DNA of 64,000 nucleotides from positions 124,001 through 188,000 of the forward strand of contig VSSA01000003.1 in the NCBI GenBank assembly GCA_008123405.1, in the 5' to 3' direction. Shown here piece after piece: positions 17,649-26,424 of the stretch. The translations under genes and the position numbers were made by a program. This DNA is from Nocardioides sp. BGMRC 2183. GTDB taxonomy: Bacteria; Actinomycetota; Actinomycetes; Propionibacteriales; Nocardioidaceae. Within the stretch, counting starts at the first letter, position 1, and each line of letters opens with the position of its first letter. The notes under the pieces are model-generated. The model was not told the DNA's origin and searched no databases. It was given only the letters and a program-made list of their open reading frames with translations.

Positions 17649-18720
17649 AAGGCTTAGCCTCGTCCAGCATGCGGCGACTGCGGGACTCCAGGTAGGAGAC
17701 GGCGGCGCCGAAGCCCGCGTGGGCCTCGTTGGTGGTCTGCCCGTGGAAGTAGCGGTAGTAGATCTGCTGCGCGATCACGGCGAGCCGGAACTGGCCGAAC
17801 ACCTCGTAGAAGAGCAGCGCCTGCGGGGTCGGGTCGTAGCCGGTGCGCTCCAGGTAGGTCTCGACCAGCTGGGCGCGGGTCCACATGCCCGGTGTCGTCG
17901 TCGGCTGGCGGCGCAGTGCCAGCAGGAACTCGTCGTCATCGGGCTGCACCCAGTAGGTCAGGCAGTTGCCGAGCTCCATCAGCGGGTCGCCGACGGTGGC
18001 CAGCTCCCAGTCCAACAGCGCCACGATCCGGGTCGGGTCGGCCGAGTCGAGCACCATGTTGTCGAAGCGGTAGTCGTTGTGCACCAGGCACTGCGCGACG
18101 TCGGCCGGCTGATGCGCCTGCAGCCAGCCGATGACATCGGACCAGTCGCCGGTGTCGTCGGTGCGGGCGGCCTCGAAACGTCGTACCCAACCGGTCATCT
18201 GGCGTTCGACGTAGCCCTCGCCCTTGGCGAGCTCGGTGAGCACCGGGATCGCTGCGACGTCCAGGGCGTGCAGGTCGACCAGGGTGTCCAGGTAGGCGCG
18301 GCAGAGGTCGGAGGCCTGCTGCTCGGAGACGGGGAAGCCGAACTCCTTGCGCGGGATCACCCCGTCGACCCGCTCCATCACGTAGAACTCGGCGCCGAGC
18401 GGGCTCTGTGACTCGTCGGCGTAGGCAACCATCGGCGCGACCTTGGCGAAGTACGGCGCCAGCCCGGCCTGGAGTCGATACTCACGCCCCATGTCGTGGG
18501 CGCCCTTCGCCTTCGTCCCGCGCGGGGGACGGCGCAGGATCAGCTCCGGCCCGCTCGCCATCCGGAGGAGGTAGGTCAGGTTGGAGGCGCCCCCGGGGAA
18601 CTGGCGCACCTCGCTGATCGGACCGCGGTCGAGCCAGGTGGCCAGCGCGGTGACGTCGAAGGCGTCCTCGGCGCGGACCGGCCGGGACTCTTCACGGGCA
18701 GGGTCGGTCGAGGACGTCAC
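17647..18720 (-). CDS. Aminoglycoside phosphotransferase-fold kinase, ACAD10/11-like
   Basis: A 357-residue APH/choline-kinase-fold protein. GGASNLTYLL is the nucleotide loop, the catalytic loop is LVHNDYRFDNMV, and the metal-binding segment is LLDWELATVGDPLMELG. This subgroup matches the kinase domain of ACAD10/11, which phosphorylates 4-hydroxyacyl-CoAs so that they can enter beta-oxidation. A lipid-catabolism role fits other genes in this window, but no acyl-CoA dehydrogenase is adjacent. It starts 20 bp after the T7-associated lipoprotein gene and could be its last co-transcribed neighbour. Confidence 0.82.
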   Translation of the reverse strand: MTSSTDPAREESRPVRAEDAFDVTALATWLDRGPISEVRQFPGGASNLTYLLRMASGPELILRRPPRGTKAKGAHDMGREYRLQAGLAPYFAKVAPMVAYADESQSPLGAEFYVMERVDGVIPRKEFGFPVSEQQASDLCRAYLDTLVDLHALDVAAIPVLTELAKGEGYVERQMTGWVRRFEAARTDDTGDWSDVIGWLQAHQPADVAQCLVHNDYRFDNMVLDSADPTRIVALLDWELATVGDPLMELGNCLTYWVQPDDDEFLLALRRQPTTTPGMWTRAQLVETYLERTGYDPTPQALLFYEVFGQFRLAVIAQQIYYRYFHGQTTNEAHAGFGAAVSYLESRSRRMLDEAKP

Positions 18721-18740
18721 GCCCCGACCCTAACGTCCGT

Positions 18741-19670
18741 TCAGCCGACGGGAATCGTCGCCTCGAGCGGGATCGACTCCCCCGACCGCTCTCCCTCGGC
18801 GACCGTGAAGGTCAGCTCTGCCTGCCACCGATGCTGCTCGGCGACCGGTACGGCGGCCACCAGGAGCCCCTGGACCGACCCCTCACCCGCGTCGCCGGCC
18901 TCCAGCGGCGCGCGTGGCGCGGTGCCGTCGAGGGTGGAGGCGTCCGAGACGAAGGCGACCTCGTCGCGCTGACGACCGGTGACCAGGGCATTCACGTCGA
19001 GCGCCGGTTGGACCACGACGTAGACCGAGCCGTCCTCCACCCATCCCTCCTCGGGCGTGTAGGGCAGGACCCAGCTGGCGACCCGACAGGTCAGATCGAC
19101 GTCGGACTGCTGCCATGCCTGCGCGCAGTCGGACTCCACGCCGTCTGCGGCGTCGTCGTAGTAGACCTCCGCGACGCCGGCCTCCCGACTCCCGTCCGTC
19201 GCGACCGTCTGGGTGAGGCCGTCGTAGGTGACCTCGAACGTGACCGGACCCTGTCCCTGCGGCAGGACGACGAAGGCGCCGGAGTTGGAGCCCGCGGCGT
19301 CCTCGATGGTGACCAGGTCGACCGGCTCGCCGTCGCTGAGCACGCTGATCTCGGTCGCGCCGTCGTACCCGGTGAAGGCATGCGGTCCGGTCAGCGGGCC
19401 CGCGGGAGTGCGGTCCACGGTCCACCCGATCGGGACGATCTCGCCCCCCTCGGGCGCCGAGACGCCGTCGGCCTCCGTGACCGGATCGCCCACCTCCAAC
19501 TCGATCGAGGCACTCGGGACCCGGACCGGCACGGTCTGGCCGGCCACGGTGTCCGGGCGTTCGTCCAGCACCGAGCCGATCTCCGCTCCGTCGGTGCCGC
19601 AGGCGACCAGGCCGCCGGCCAGCGCGGCGCCGCTCAGCAGTCCCACCCCGACCCGCACCCAGCGGGCCAT
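18741..19670 (-). CDS. Lipoprotein at the end of the ESX-substrate operon
   Basis: A 309-residue exported lipoprotein. MARWVRVGVG begins a signal helix ending in the lipobox LVAC (C24). The mature part is acidic, beta-rich and low in helix, with no family I recognise. It starts 13 bp after the YbaB-like gene and is the fourth gene of a minus-strand operon that begins with an EspC-like protein. Being surface-anchored, it might help assemble or receive the secreted partners; this is inferred from context only. Confidence 0.7.
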   Translation of the reverse strand: MARWVRVGVGLLSGAALAGGLVACGTDGAEIGSVLDERPDTVAGQTVPVRVPSASIELEVGDPVTEADGVSAPEGGEIVPIGWTVDRTPAGPLTGPHAFTGYDGATEISVLSDGEPVDLVTIEDAAGSNSGAFVVLPQGQGPVTFEVTYDGLTQTVATDGSREAGVAEVYYDDAADGVESDCAQAWQQSDVDLTCRVASWVLPYTPEEGWVEDGSVYVVVQPALDVNALVTGRQRDEVAFVSDASTLDGTAPRAPLEAGDAGEGSVQGLLVAAVPVAEQHRWQAELTFTVAEGERSGESIPLEATIPVG

Positions 19671-19683
19671 CGGCCCGCCGCCG

Positions 19684-20202
19684 TCAGTGCAGGTCATCGG
19701 CGACCCGGTGCTTGAGGTCGCGCATCCCGGCGATCTGCGCCTGCACCGCGCGGGTGCAGGCCTCACCGAGGTCGGCCTCGAGTAGCAGCCGGTCGCCGGA
19801 AAGGAAGAGTCCCGGGTCCATGCGGAGCGCGAGGTGCTGGAGTCCGATCGCGGTGACCTCGACCCTGCCGTCGCTGGACGTGCCCACCGCCTCCAGCTCC
19901 TCCGAGCGGCGGCGTACCCCGTCCGCGTGGGGTCGACGGCCCCGCGTGGGCTCCTCGAAGGAGACTTCCGAGACATCACGCAGCAGCTGCCGTCGCTCAC
20001 GGAACCGCTCGGCGATGGCGAGCCGCAGGACGCGCACGAGCTGCTGGGTGACCTGGTCCGAGCTGGTCCGGTGGAAGTACCCGTCATCGAGCCGGACCTC
20101 GATCCGTTGGTCGGCGAAGTTGTCGACGAAGATCTGGCCGTTGGGCGAGACCGTGTGAACGACGGTGTCGGACCACAGGTCGCGGTAGCTGATGGCGCTC
20201 AT
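19684..20202 (-). CDS. YbaB/EbfC-like protein of the T7-associated operon
   Basis: A 172-residue protein. Residues about 15-75 (TVSPNGQIFVDNFADQRIEVRLDDGYF, then a long helix QVTQQLVRVLRLAIAERFRERR) resemble the YbaB/EbfC fold often found beside type VII secretion genes. The C-terminal part (HLALRMDPGLFLSGDRLLLEADLGEACTRAV) is not recognised. The ATG overlaps the stop of the upstream WXG-like gene (ATGA), so translation is coupled. It may be a chaperone-like partner of the secreted proteins. The fold call is moderate; no catalytic motif is visible. Confidence 0.55.
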   Translation of the reverse strand: MSAISYRDLWSDTVVHTVSPNGQIFVDNFADQRIEVRLDDGYFHRTSSDQVTQQLVRVLRLAIAERFRERRQLLRDVSEVSFEEPTRGRRPHADGVRRRSEELEAVGTSSDGRVEVTAIGLQHLALRMDPGLFLSGDRLLLEADLGEACTRAVQAQIAGMRDLKHRVADDLH

Positions 20203-21110
20203 CCCGGATAGGTCCCCATTCCCTCGTAGGCATGGATGCCGCTCCGCGGTACGCCGCCCAGCGAGGGGGCGGGGTGGCAGAACTCCGACCAGCTGCCGTT
20301 GATCACGTCGATATTGTTCTGCAGGCTCTCGATGACCAGCTCCTCCCCCTCGGTGATCTTCGTCTTGATCTTCCCCAGCGCTTCCTCCACGTCCTCCACA
20401 CAGCAACGGGGGCAGCAGGAGCTGATCTCGGCCGGCTCCTCCGACGCGGCCTCATAGATCTCCATTCCGGTGCTGGCCACGCCGAGGCCGGCACCGGCGA
20501 CGGCGACGAGGGAGAGCGAGGCACCGGCGGTAGGGACGGCGGCCGCGATCCCGACCACCGCTGTCGCGATGCTCAGACCCAGCTTGACGTCGTCGCCGTT
20601 GCACTCGGTGACCGCCTTCATCGCCTCCACGGCACCCTTGGAGAGGTTGTCCAGGTCCTTCAGCACGCCCGTCCACACGGCTGCCTCCGCGTTCAGGGCG
20701 ATGCGCAGCGCCACGGTGGCGGCGAACTGGTTGGAGATGCCGGTCGTCCACCCCTCCGACCAGGTGTGGAACTCGTCTGCGCCCTGGCCGGTCCAGTCGT
20801 CGACCTCGTCACCGGCGACCGCGACCAGCGACAGCGTGTCGCTGGCGACCCCGGTCGTCTGGCCCCCCTCGGTCTGGCCCGTCTCGTAGCCACCGGTCGC
20901 CAGCTTGGACATCGCCGTGAGCAGGCCATCGGTGTAGGCCCCGAAGCTGTCCGGGTCGGGGAGGTCGGAGAACGCGTCGTAGATGCCGGTGATCCGGGAC
21001 GCCTCGACGTCGTACATGTCGCAGTCGTCGCCGTGGTCCTCCAGCGCGGCCTGCTGCGCCTCGTAGAGCTCCTGGGCGCGGCCGGGAAGATCGTGGTGCG
21101 AGAACCCCAT
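20199..21110 (-). CDS. WXG-like type VII secretion substrate with hydrophobic C-terminal segment
   Basis: A 303-residue helical protein. The region about 110-175 ([18 protein letters not shown], then a long amphipathic helix) follows the WXG100-superfamily plan 'W-x-G-x-A--F'. A long Ala/Gly-rich hydrophobic stretch (about 195-240) could insert into a membrane or form a helical hairpin. A cysteine cluster ([11 protein letters not shown], about 252-262) is unusual for a secreted actinobacterial protein. The start overlaps the previous stop by one base. No toxin motif is recognised and no immunity gene is evident, though the YbaB-like or lipoprotein gene could play that role. Confidence 0.6.
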   Translation of the reverse strand: MGFSHHDLPGRAQELYEAQQAALEDHGDDCDMYDVEASRITGIYDAFSDLPDPDSFGAYTDGLLTAMSKLATGGYETGQTEGGQTTGVASDTLSLVAVAGDEVDDWTGQGADEFHTWSEGWTTGISNQFAATVALRIALNAEAAVWTGVLKDLDNLSKGAVEAMKAVTECNGDDVKLGLSIATAVVGIAAAVPTAGASLSLVAVAGAGLGVASTGMEIYEAASEEPAEISSCCPRCCVEDVEEALGKIKTKITEGEELVIESLQNNIDVINGSWSEFCHPAPSLGGVPRSGIHAYEGMGTYPG

Positions 21111-21445
21111 CAGTCCAGCCTGTCCTTCTCGCGCTGGTAGGCGGCACGCGCTGCCTCGTCGGTGAGCTCGTAGTCCTCGGCAGCCCAGATCAGCGCCTGG
21201 CCGCAGACGTCGATGGTGTCCTTGGAGTCGTCGACGCCCTTGCGGATGAGCCGCTGCAGTTCGTCCAGCTGTCCGCCGGGGTCCTTGCCGAGGCCTCCGG
21301 AGCGACTGGTGATCGGTGCATGGCTGGCGAGCATGGGGACGCTCGCCTCGTGCAGGGTGTCGGAGACCCGGGGCAGATGCACGGCCCCGGCGCGCCACAC
21401 GCGTCCGACCTCGACCCCGAAACCCTCGCCACTTCCTGTGGGCAT
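21110..21445 (-). CDS. EspC-like small type VII secretion protein
   Basis: A 111-residue, two-helix protein in the style of EspC/DUF2580 ESX-secreted proteins. FGVEVGRVWRAGAVHLPRVSDTL forms helix 1, a Gly-rich turn follows (SRSGGLGKDPGG), and helix 2 ends with EDYELTDEAA. That segment contains Y-x-x-x-D (YELTD), the general secretion signal of type VII substrates. It has no Sec signal. AAGGAG precedes the ATG at good spacing, so it is the first gene of the operon. It probably pairs with the following WXG-like protein for export by the ESX machine whose eccC and eccD lie 17 kb away. Confidence 0.72.
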   Translation of the reverse strand: MPTGSGEGFGVEVGRVWRAGAVHLPRVSDTLHEASVPMLASHAPITSRSGGLGKDPGGQLDELQRLIRKGVDDSKDTIDVCGQALIWAAEDYELTDEAARAAYQREKDRLD

Positions 21446-21623
21446 GACAACAACACTCCTTCCGATGGACCGAGACGCTCATGCCCGCTCTCGCCGCGCG
21501 GAAACGTTGCGGGCCAGCGATGGCTCATCTCAGCGGTTCATCGGCGGAGGGATCACGCAGCGTCGCTCCGAGCCTCCCCCTGGCCCGGAGCGCTGCCGTC
21601 CCCGGTCTCGGCCTGCTCCGGTC

Positions 21624-23129
21624 TCAGGTGTGTTGGGGGAAGCCCAGGTTGATGCCGCCGTGGCTGGGGTCGAGCCAACGGGAGGTGACCGCCTTCTCGC
21701 GGGTGAAGAAGTCGACGCCGTGGGGGCCGTAGGCCTTGGCATCGCCGAAGAGAGAGGCCTTCCACCCACCGAAGGAGTGGTAGGCCACGGGCACCGGGAT
21801 CGGCACGTTGATGCCGACCATGCCGATCTCCGCATCCAACATGAACCGTCGAGCGGCGCCGCCGTCGTTGGTGAAGATCGCCGTGCCGTTGCCGTACGGC
21901 GTGCCGTTGACCAGCGCCACCCCCTCCTCGTACGACGCCACCCGGACCACCGAGAGCACCGGACCGAAGATCTCGTCGGTGTAGACCGTCGAGGTGGTCG
22001 GCACGTGATCGATCAGCGTGGGCCCGAGCCAGAAGCCGTCCTCGGCGCCCTCGAAGGTGGCCTCCCGCCCGTCGACCACGACCGCGGCGCCGTCGGTGGC
22101 GGCGACGTCGAGGTAGCCGGCCACCTTGTCCCGGTGCTCGGCGGTGATCAGCGGTCCCATGTCGCAGCCGCGACGGCCATCACCGGTGACCAGCCCGCCC
22201 ATCCGGGAACGAATCTTGTCGATCAGCTCGTCACCGACCGGGTCGACGGCGACCAGCACCGAGATCGCCATGCAGCGCTCGCCGGCCGAGCCGAAGCCAG
22301 CGTTGACGGCGGCGTCGGCGACCAGGTCCAGATCGGCGTCAGGCAGCACCAGCATGTGGTTCTTCGCGCCGCCCAGCGCCTGCACCCGCTTGCCGGCCGC
22401 GGTGCCGTGCTCGTAGACGTAGCGGGCGATCGGGGTCGAACCGACGAACGAGATCGAGGCGACCTCGGGGTGCGCGAGCAGCGCGTCCACGGCCTCTTTG
22501 TCGCCGTGCACGACGTTGAGCACCCCGTCGGGCAGGCCCGCCTCGGCCATCAGCTCGGCCATCCAGTTGGCTGCGCTCGGGTCCTTCTCGCTCGGCTTGA
22601 GCACGACACAGTTGCCGGTGGCGATGGCGATCGGGAAGAACCACATCGGCACCATCGCCGGGAAGTTGAACGGGCTGATCACGCCGACCACCCCGAGCGG
22701 CTCCTTGAGCGAGAAGACGTCGACGTCGGTGGAGACGCCGAGCGAGTACCCGCCCTTGGTCAGGTGCGGCATGCTGCAGGCGAACTCGACGACCTCGAGG
22801 CCGCGGGCGATCTCGCCGGCGGCGTCGGTGAGCACCTTGCCGTGCTCGGAGGTGAGGATCTGGGCCAGCTCGTCCTTGCGGGCGTTGAGCAGCTCACGGA
22901 AGTTGAACATCACCTGCTGGCGGCGGGCGATCGAGGACCGCCCCCAGGAGGTGAAGGCCTTGGCCGCCGCGGCGACCGCGGCGTCCACGTCGGCCGCGGA
23001 GCCGAGCCGCACCTGTTTGCTCACCTCCCCCAGCGCGGGGTCGTAGACGGGTGCGGTGCGCTCGGAAGTGCCGGCGGACGTGGCGCCGCCGATCCAGTGG
23101 TCGAGCACCGGGACATCGGTGGTGGTCAT
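21624..23129 (-). CDS. mmsA: CoA-acylating (methyl)malonate-semialdehyde dehydrogenase
   Basis: A 501-residue ALDH-superfamily enzyme of the MmsA group, which oxidises malonate or methylmalonate semialdehyde to acetyl- or propionyl-CoA with NAD and CoA. Motifs: SPFNFPAMVPMWFFP (cofactor and oxyanion region), GSTPIARYVYE, and GSAGERCMAIS with catalytic C286. As the last gene of the cluster it would complete reductive pyrimidine breakdown: beta-alanine or 3-aminoisobutyrate is transaminated by the preceding enzyme and this one makes the acyl-CoA. The ribosome site (GAGGAGC) lies inside the end of the aminotransferase gene. A valine-degradation role is also possible. Confidence 0.92.
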   Translation of the reverse strand: MTTTDVPVLDHWIGGATSAGTSERTAPVYDPALGEVSKQVRLGSAADVDAAVAAAAKAFTSWGRSSIARRQQVMFNFRELLNARKDELAQILTSEHGKVLTDAAGEIARGLEVVEFACSMPHLTKGGYSLGVSTDVDVFSLKEPLGVVGVISPFNFPAMVPMWFFPIAIATGNCVVLKPSEKDPSAANWMAELMAEAGLPDGVLNVVHGDKEAVDALLAHPEVASISFVGSTPIARYVYEHGTAAGKRVQALGGAKNHMLVLPDADLDLVADAAVNAGFGSAGERCMAISVLVAVDPVGDELIDKIRSRMGGLVTGDGRRGCDMGPLITAEHRDKVAGYLDVAATDGAAVVVDGREATFEGAEDGFWLGPTLIDHVPTTSTVYTDEIFGPVLSVVRVASYEEGVALVNGTPYGNGTAIFTNDGGAARRFMLDAEIGMVGINVPIPVPVAYHSFGGWKASLFGDAKAYGPHGVDFFTREKAVTSRWLDPSHGGINLGFPQHT

Positions 23130-23133
23130 GGGG

Positions 23134-24456
23134 TCAGAGCTCCTCATCGAGCAGGGTCAGGACTTCGTCGTAGATCGGCAGCGCCTGGGCCACCTCGTCG
23201 GCGGTCACCACGCACGGCGGTACGACGTGGATGCGGTTGTCGGCGGTGAAGGGAAGGAGTCCGCGCTCCACGAGCGCGGCTTTGGCGCGTCCGATGGCCG
23301 CGGGGGGTAGCGGCGCGCGGGTGTCGGGGTCGGAGACCAGCTCCAACGCCCAGAACACCCCACTCCCGCGCGCCTCCCCCACCACCGGATGCTTGTCGGC
23401 CAACGTCGCGAGGCCGGGGCCGAGCACATCGGCGCCGATCCGGCGGGCGTTCTCCACGATCCCCTCGGCCTCCATGGTGTCCAGCGTGGCCACGATCGAG
23501 GCCGCGCCGAGCGGGTGGCCGGAGTAGGTGAGCCCGCCGGGGAAGACCCGCTCGTCGAAGGTGGCGGCGATCTCGTCGCTGATCACCACGCCGCCGATCG
23601 GGACGTATCCGGAGTTCACCCCCTTGGCGAAGGTGATCAGGTCCGGCTCGACGTCGAAGGCGTCGAAGGCGAACCACTCGCCGGTCCGGCCGAACCCGGC
23701 CATCACCTCGTCCAGGATCAGCACCACGCCGTACTCGTCGGCGATCCGCCGCACCCCGGGCAGGTAGCCGGGTGGGGGCACCATGATCCCGGCAGTGCCG
23801 GGCACCGACTCGAGCAGGATCGCGGCGACGGTGCTCGGGCCCTCGCACTCGATCACCCGACGCAGGTGCTGCAGCGCCCGCTCGCACTCCTCCTCCGGCG
23901 TCCTCGCCCAGAACTCGCTGCGGTAGAGGTAGGGGCCGAAGACGTGGATGTGCCCACGGGCGTACTCGTTGGGGATCCGCCGCCAGTCGCCGGTCGCGTT
24001 GACCGCGGCCGTGGTGTTGCCGTGGTAGGAGCGGTAGCGGGAGATCACCTTGTCCCGACCGGTGTGCAGGCGGGCCATCCGGATCGCGTTCTCCACCGCG
24101 TCGGCGCCGCCGTTGGTGAAGAAGACCTTGTTCATCCCCTCAGGCGCACGGTCGGTGATCCGCTCCGCCGCTTGGCCGCGAGCGAGGTTGGCCGTGGCCG
24201 GCGCGATCGTGGCCAGTACCTCGGCCTGCCGCTGGATCGCCTCGATGACGACCGGATGCTGATGGCCGATGTTGACGTTGACCATCTGGCTGGAGAAGTC
24301 CAGGTACTCGCGACCGGCGTGATCCCACACCGTGCACCCTCGCCCGCCGGCGATGGCCATCGGGTCGAGCGCACCCTGGGCGGACCAGGAGTGGAAGACG
24401 TGGGCCTTGTCGAGCCGCTTGGCCTCCGCGTCGAGATCGGCAGCGTCAGTCGTCAT
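23134..24456 (-). CDS. Class III omega-aminotransferase (beta-alanine:pyruvate type)
   Basis: A 440-residue fold-type I PLP enzyme. LILDEVMAGFGRTGEW and the PLP lysine in ITFAKGVNSGYVPIGG (K278) define class III omega-amino acid transaminases. In this operon the likely substrates are beta-alanine (from uracil) and 3-aminoisobutyrate (from thymine), giving malonate or methylmalonate semialdehyde for the next enzyme. Only 4 bp separate it from mmsA and 4 bp from the binding-protein gene. A taurine or other omega-amine substrate cannot be excluded by sequence alone. Confidence 0.9.
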   Translation of the reverse strand: MTTDAADLDAEAKRLDKAHVFHSWSAQGALDPMAIAGGRGCTVWDHAGREYLDFSSQMVNVNIGHQHPVVIEAIQRQAEVLATIAPATANLARGQAAERITDRAPEGMNKVFFTNGGADAVENAIRMARLHTGRDKVISRYRSYHGNTTAAVNATGDWRRIPNEYARGHIHVFGPYLYRSEFWARTPEEECERALQHLRRVIECEGPSTVAAILLESVPGTAGIMVPPPGYLPGVRRIADEYGVVLILDEVMAGFGRTGEWFAFDAFDVEPDLITFAKGVNSGYVPIGGVVISDEIAATFDERVFPGGLTYSGHPLGAASIVATLDTMEAEGIVENARRIGADVLGPGLATLADKHPVVGEARGSGVFWALELVSDPDTRAPLPPAAIGRAKAALVERGLLPFTADNRIHVVPPCVVTADEVAQALPIYDEVLTLLDEEL

Positions 24457-24460
24457 GGTC

Positions 24461-25594
24461 TCAGTTACCCCCTTCGGTGAGCGTGACCTCCGTCGGCGTG
24501 AAGTCCGCGCCGGTGGTGTCCACCTCGTCCCCCAGCTCCTCGATCGCGTCCTCGATGTAGGTGTTGTCGTACGCCGTCTCGGGCGGCTCGGCGGTGATCA
24601 GGTTCTGTCCCTGCTCGTTGACGGCGGCGAGTGCCCCGTCGACGGTCCGGTTCCAGGCCTCCTCGTCGATCACGCCGATCCCGTTGTCGGCGGGCCAGAT
24701 CAGCTTGTTGGTCTCGTTGGCCATCCACAGCTCGTGGCTCGGGCCCCAGCTGGAGCCGGCAGCCACGGTGATCTCGGCGGCGGACTCCACGTTGTCCCGG
24801 GCGTAGGCCCAGCCCTTGATCACGGCCTTGAGGAACGCGACGGTGGTCTCGGCGTACTCGTCGTCGGAGGAGAGCCGCTCAGTGTCGGCCCAGATCGCGT
24901 CCTGGAGCATGGCGCCCTCGGTGTCCTCGTAGGCGATGACGTTGAAGTCCTCGGGCGTGTACAGCTCGTCGGTGTCGGGGTTCACGGTCTCCAGGAGCTG
25001 CGCATACTCGTTGTAGGTCATCGCCTGCGCAGCGTCGATGTCGCCTTGCAGGAAGGCGTTCATGTTGAAGTCCTGGGTGACGATCTCCACGGTGCTGGAG
25101 TCCAGGCCCTCGGCGGCCATCGCGGCGAAGATCTCCCACTCGTTGCCGAACCCCCAGGAGCCGATCTTCTTGCCTTCGAAGTCCGCGACCGACTCGATCC
25201 CGGAGTCGGCCCAGGCGACCTGCAGCGTGCCGGAGCGCTGGAAGATCTGGGCGATGTTGGTCAGGTTCGCGCCCTGCTCGATCGATCCGAGCACCTTGGG
25301 CACCCAGGCGATCGCGTAGTCGACGTCCCCGTTGGCCAGGGCGTCCTGCGGGACGATGTCGCCGCCGGACGGGATGATCTCGACGTCGAGACCCTCCTCC
25401 TCGAAGAACCCCTGGTCGACCGCCGCGTAGTAACCGGCGAACTGGGCCTGGGGGAGCCACTGCAACTGCAGCTTGACCTCGGTCAGGTCGCCGTCACCTC
25501 CGCCGCCGTCGTCACCTCCGCAGGCGGTCAGGAACGCGGAGGAGGCGACGACCGCGGTGGCCAGGGCGATGCTGCGACGTACGGATCTCAGCAT
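24461..25594 (-). CDS. ABC transporter substrate-binding lipoprotein (NMT1/THI5-like)
   Basis: A 377-residue lipoprotein with a signal helix and lipobox LTAC (C25), then a Gly/Asp-rich linker. The mature part has the NMT1/THI5 pattern: KLQLQWLPQAQFAGYYAAVDQGFFEEEGLDV, IIPSGGD and KKIGSWGFG. Relatives bind thiamine pyrimidine precursors (hydroxymethylpyrimidine), taurine or riboflavin. Inside a pyrimidine-degradation operon the likely ligand is a pyrimidine base or hydantoin-like compound, an inference from location. AAGGAA precedes the ATG. Its two permeases and ATPase precede it in the same operon. Confidence 0.9.
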   Translation of the reverse strand: MLRSVRRSIALATAVVASSAFLTACGGDDGGGGDGDLTEVKLQLQWLPQAQFAGYYAAVDQGFFEEEGLDVEIIPSGGDIVPQDALANGDVDYAIAWVPKVLGSIEQGANLTNIAQIFQRSGTLQVAWADSGIESVADFEGKKIGSWGFGNEWEIFAAMAAEGLDSSTVEIVTQDFNMNAFLQGDIDAAQAMTYNEYAQLLETVNPDTDELYTPEDFNVIAYEDTEGAMLQDAIWADTERLSSDDEYAETTVAFLKAVIKGWAYARDNVESAAEITVAAGSSWGPSHELWMANETNKLIWPADNGIGVIDEEAWNRTVDGALAAVNEQGQNLITAEPPETAYDNTYIEDAIEELGDEVDTTGADFTPTEVTLTEGGN

Positions 25595-25619
25595 GGTTCT
25601 TCCTTTCGAGGGGTGGGGG

Positions 25620-26417
25620 TCATGGCGTCGCTCCGGTCGGCAGCAGACGCTGCACGAGGCGTTCGAGCAGCCCGGTCAGGAGATAGGCGAGGAGTCCGAG
25701 GACGATGGCGGCGCCGACGTAGGCCCACGCTCGGGCGTAGGCGCTGGTGGCGGCACTGGTGGAGATGAAGCTGCCGAGCCCGCCGCGGGGGCCGCCGAAG
25801 TACTCCGCGACCAGGGCGGAGATGACCGCCAGCGAGCTGGCCACGCGGATGCCGGTGAGCACGAACGGGGTGGCCGAGGGAAGGGTCAGGCTGCGGAACC
25901 GCTGCCACCCCGACGCGGCGTAGGAGCGCATCAGGTCGCGGTGCAGCGCAGTGGTCTGGTGCAGCCCACGGATGCTGTTGACATAGACGGGCACGAACGC
26001 GGCGATGGAGGCGATCACCCGGCGGCCGTACTCGCTGTCGGCGCCGTACATCGAGTTGAGCACCGGAGCGAGGGCGACGATCGGGACCACCGCGAGCGCG
26101 GCCACGACGGTGGCCGCCATCCCCTCGATCCACCCTGACCACGAGGCCAGCGCGGCCAGGGCCACCCCGAGCACGGTGCCGGCGATCAGACCGACCAGCG
26201 CGTTCATGCCGGTGACCCAGAAGGCCTCCCGGATCGAGTCGCTGTTCGCCCGCCACTCCTCGGCGATCTCCGCCGGTCCCGGGAGCAGGTACGGCGACAC
26301 CTCGACGACCGTGACCAGGAACTGCCAGACCGCGAGCACCAGCAACCCGGTCACCAGCGGCGCCAACACGACCGCCACCCGGGAACGGGTGGTGCTCGCG
26401 GCGCTCAGCGCGCTCAT
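25620..26417 (-). CDS. ABC transporter permease 2 of the pyrimidine-type importer
   Basis: A 265-residue BPD_transp_1 permease with about six membrane helices. The cytoplasmic coupling loop is seen around YAASGWQRFRSLTLPSATPFVLTGIRVASSLAVISALVAEYFG. The start MSALSAAST (ATG 26417) lies 7 bp after the ATPase stop. It should form a heterodimer with the other permease gene (27303-28241), as in SsuC/ThiX-type importers. Confidence 0.88.
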   Translation of the reverse strand: MSALSAASTTRSRVAVVLAPLVTGLLVLAVWQFLVTVVEVSPYLLPGPAEIAEEWRANSDSIREAFWVTGMNALVGLIAGTVLGVALAALASWSGWIEGMAATVVAALAVVPIVALAPVLNSMYGADSEYGRRVIASIAAFVPVYVNSIRGLHQTTALHRDLMRSYAASGWQRFRSLTLPSATPFVLTGIRVASSLAVISALVAEYFGGPRGGLGSFISTSAATSAYARAWAYVGAAIVLGLLAYLLTGLLERLVQRLLPTGATP

Positions 26418-26424
26418 CGGGGCC

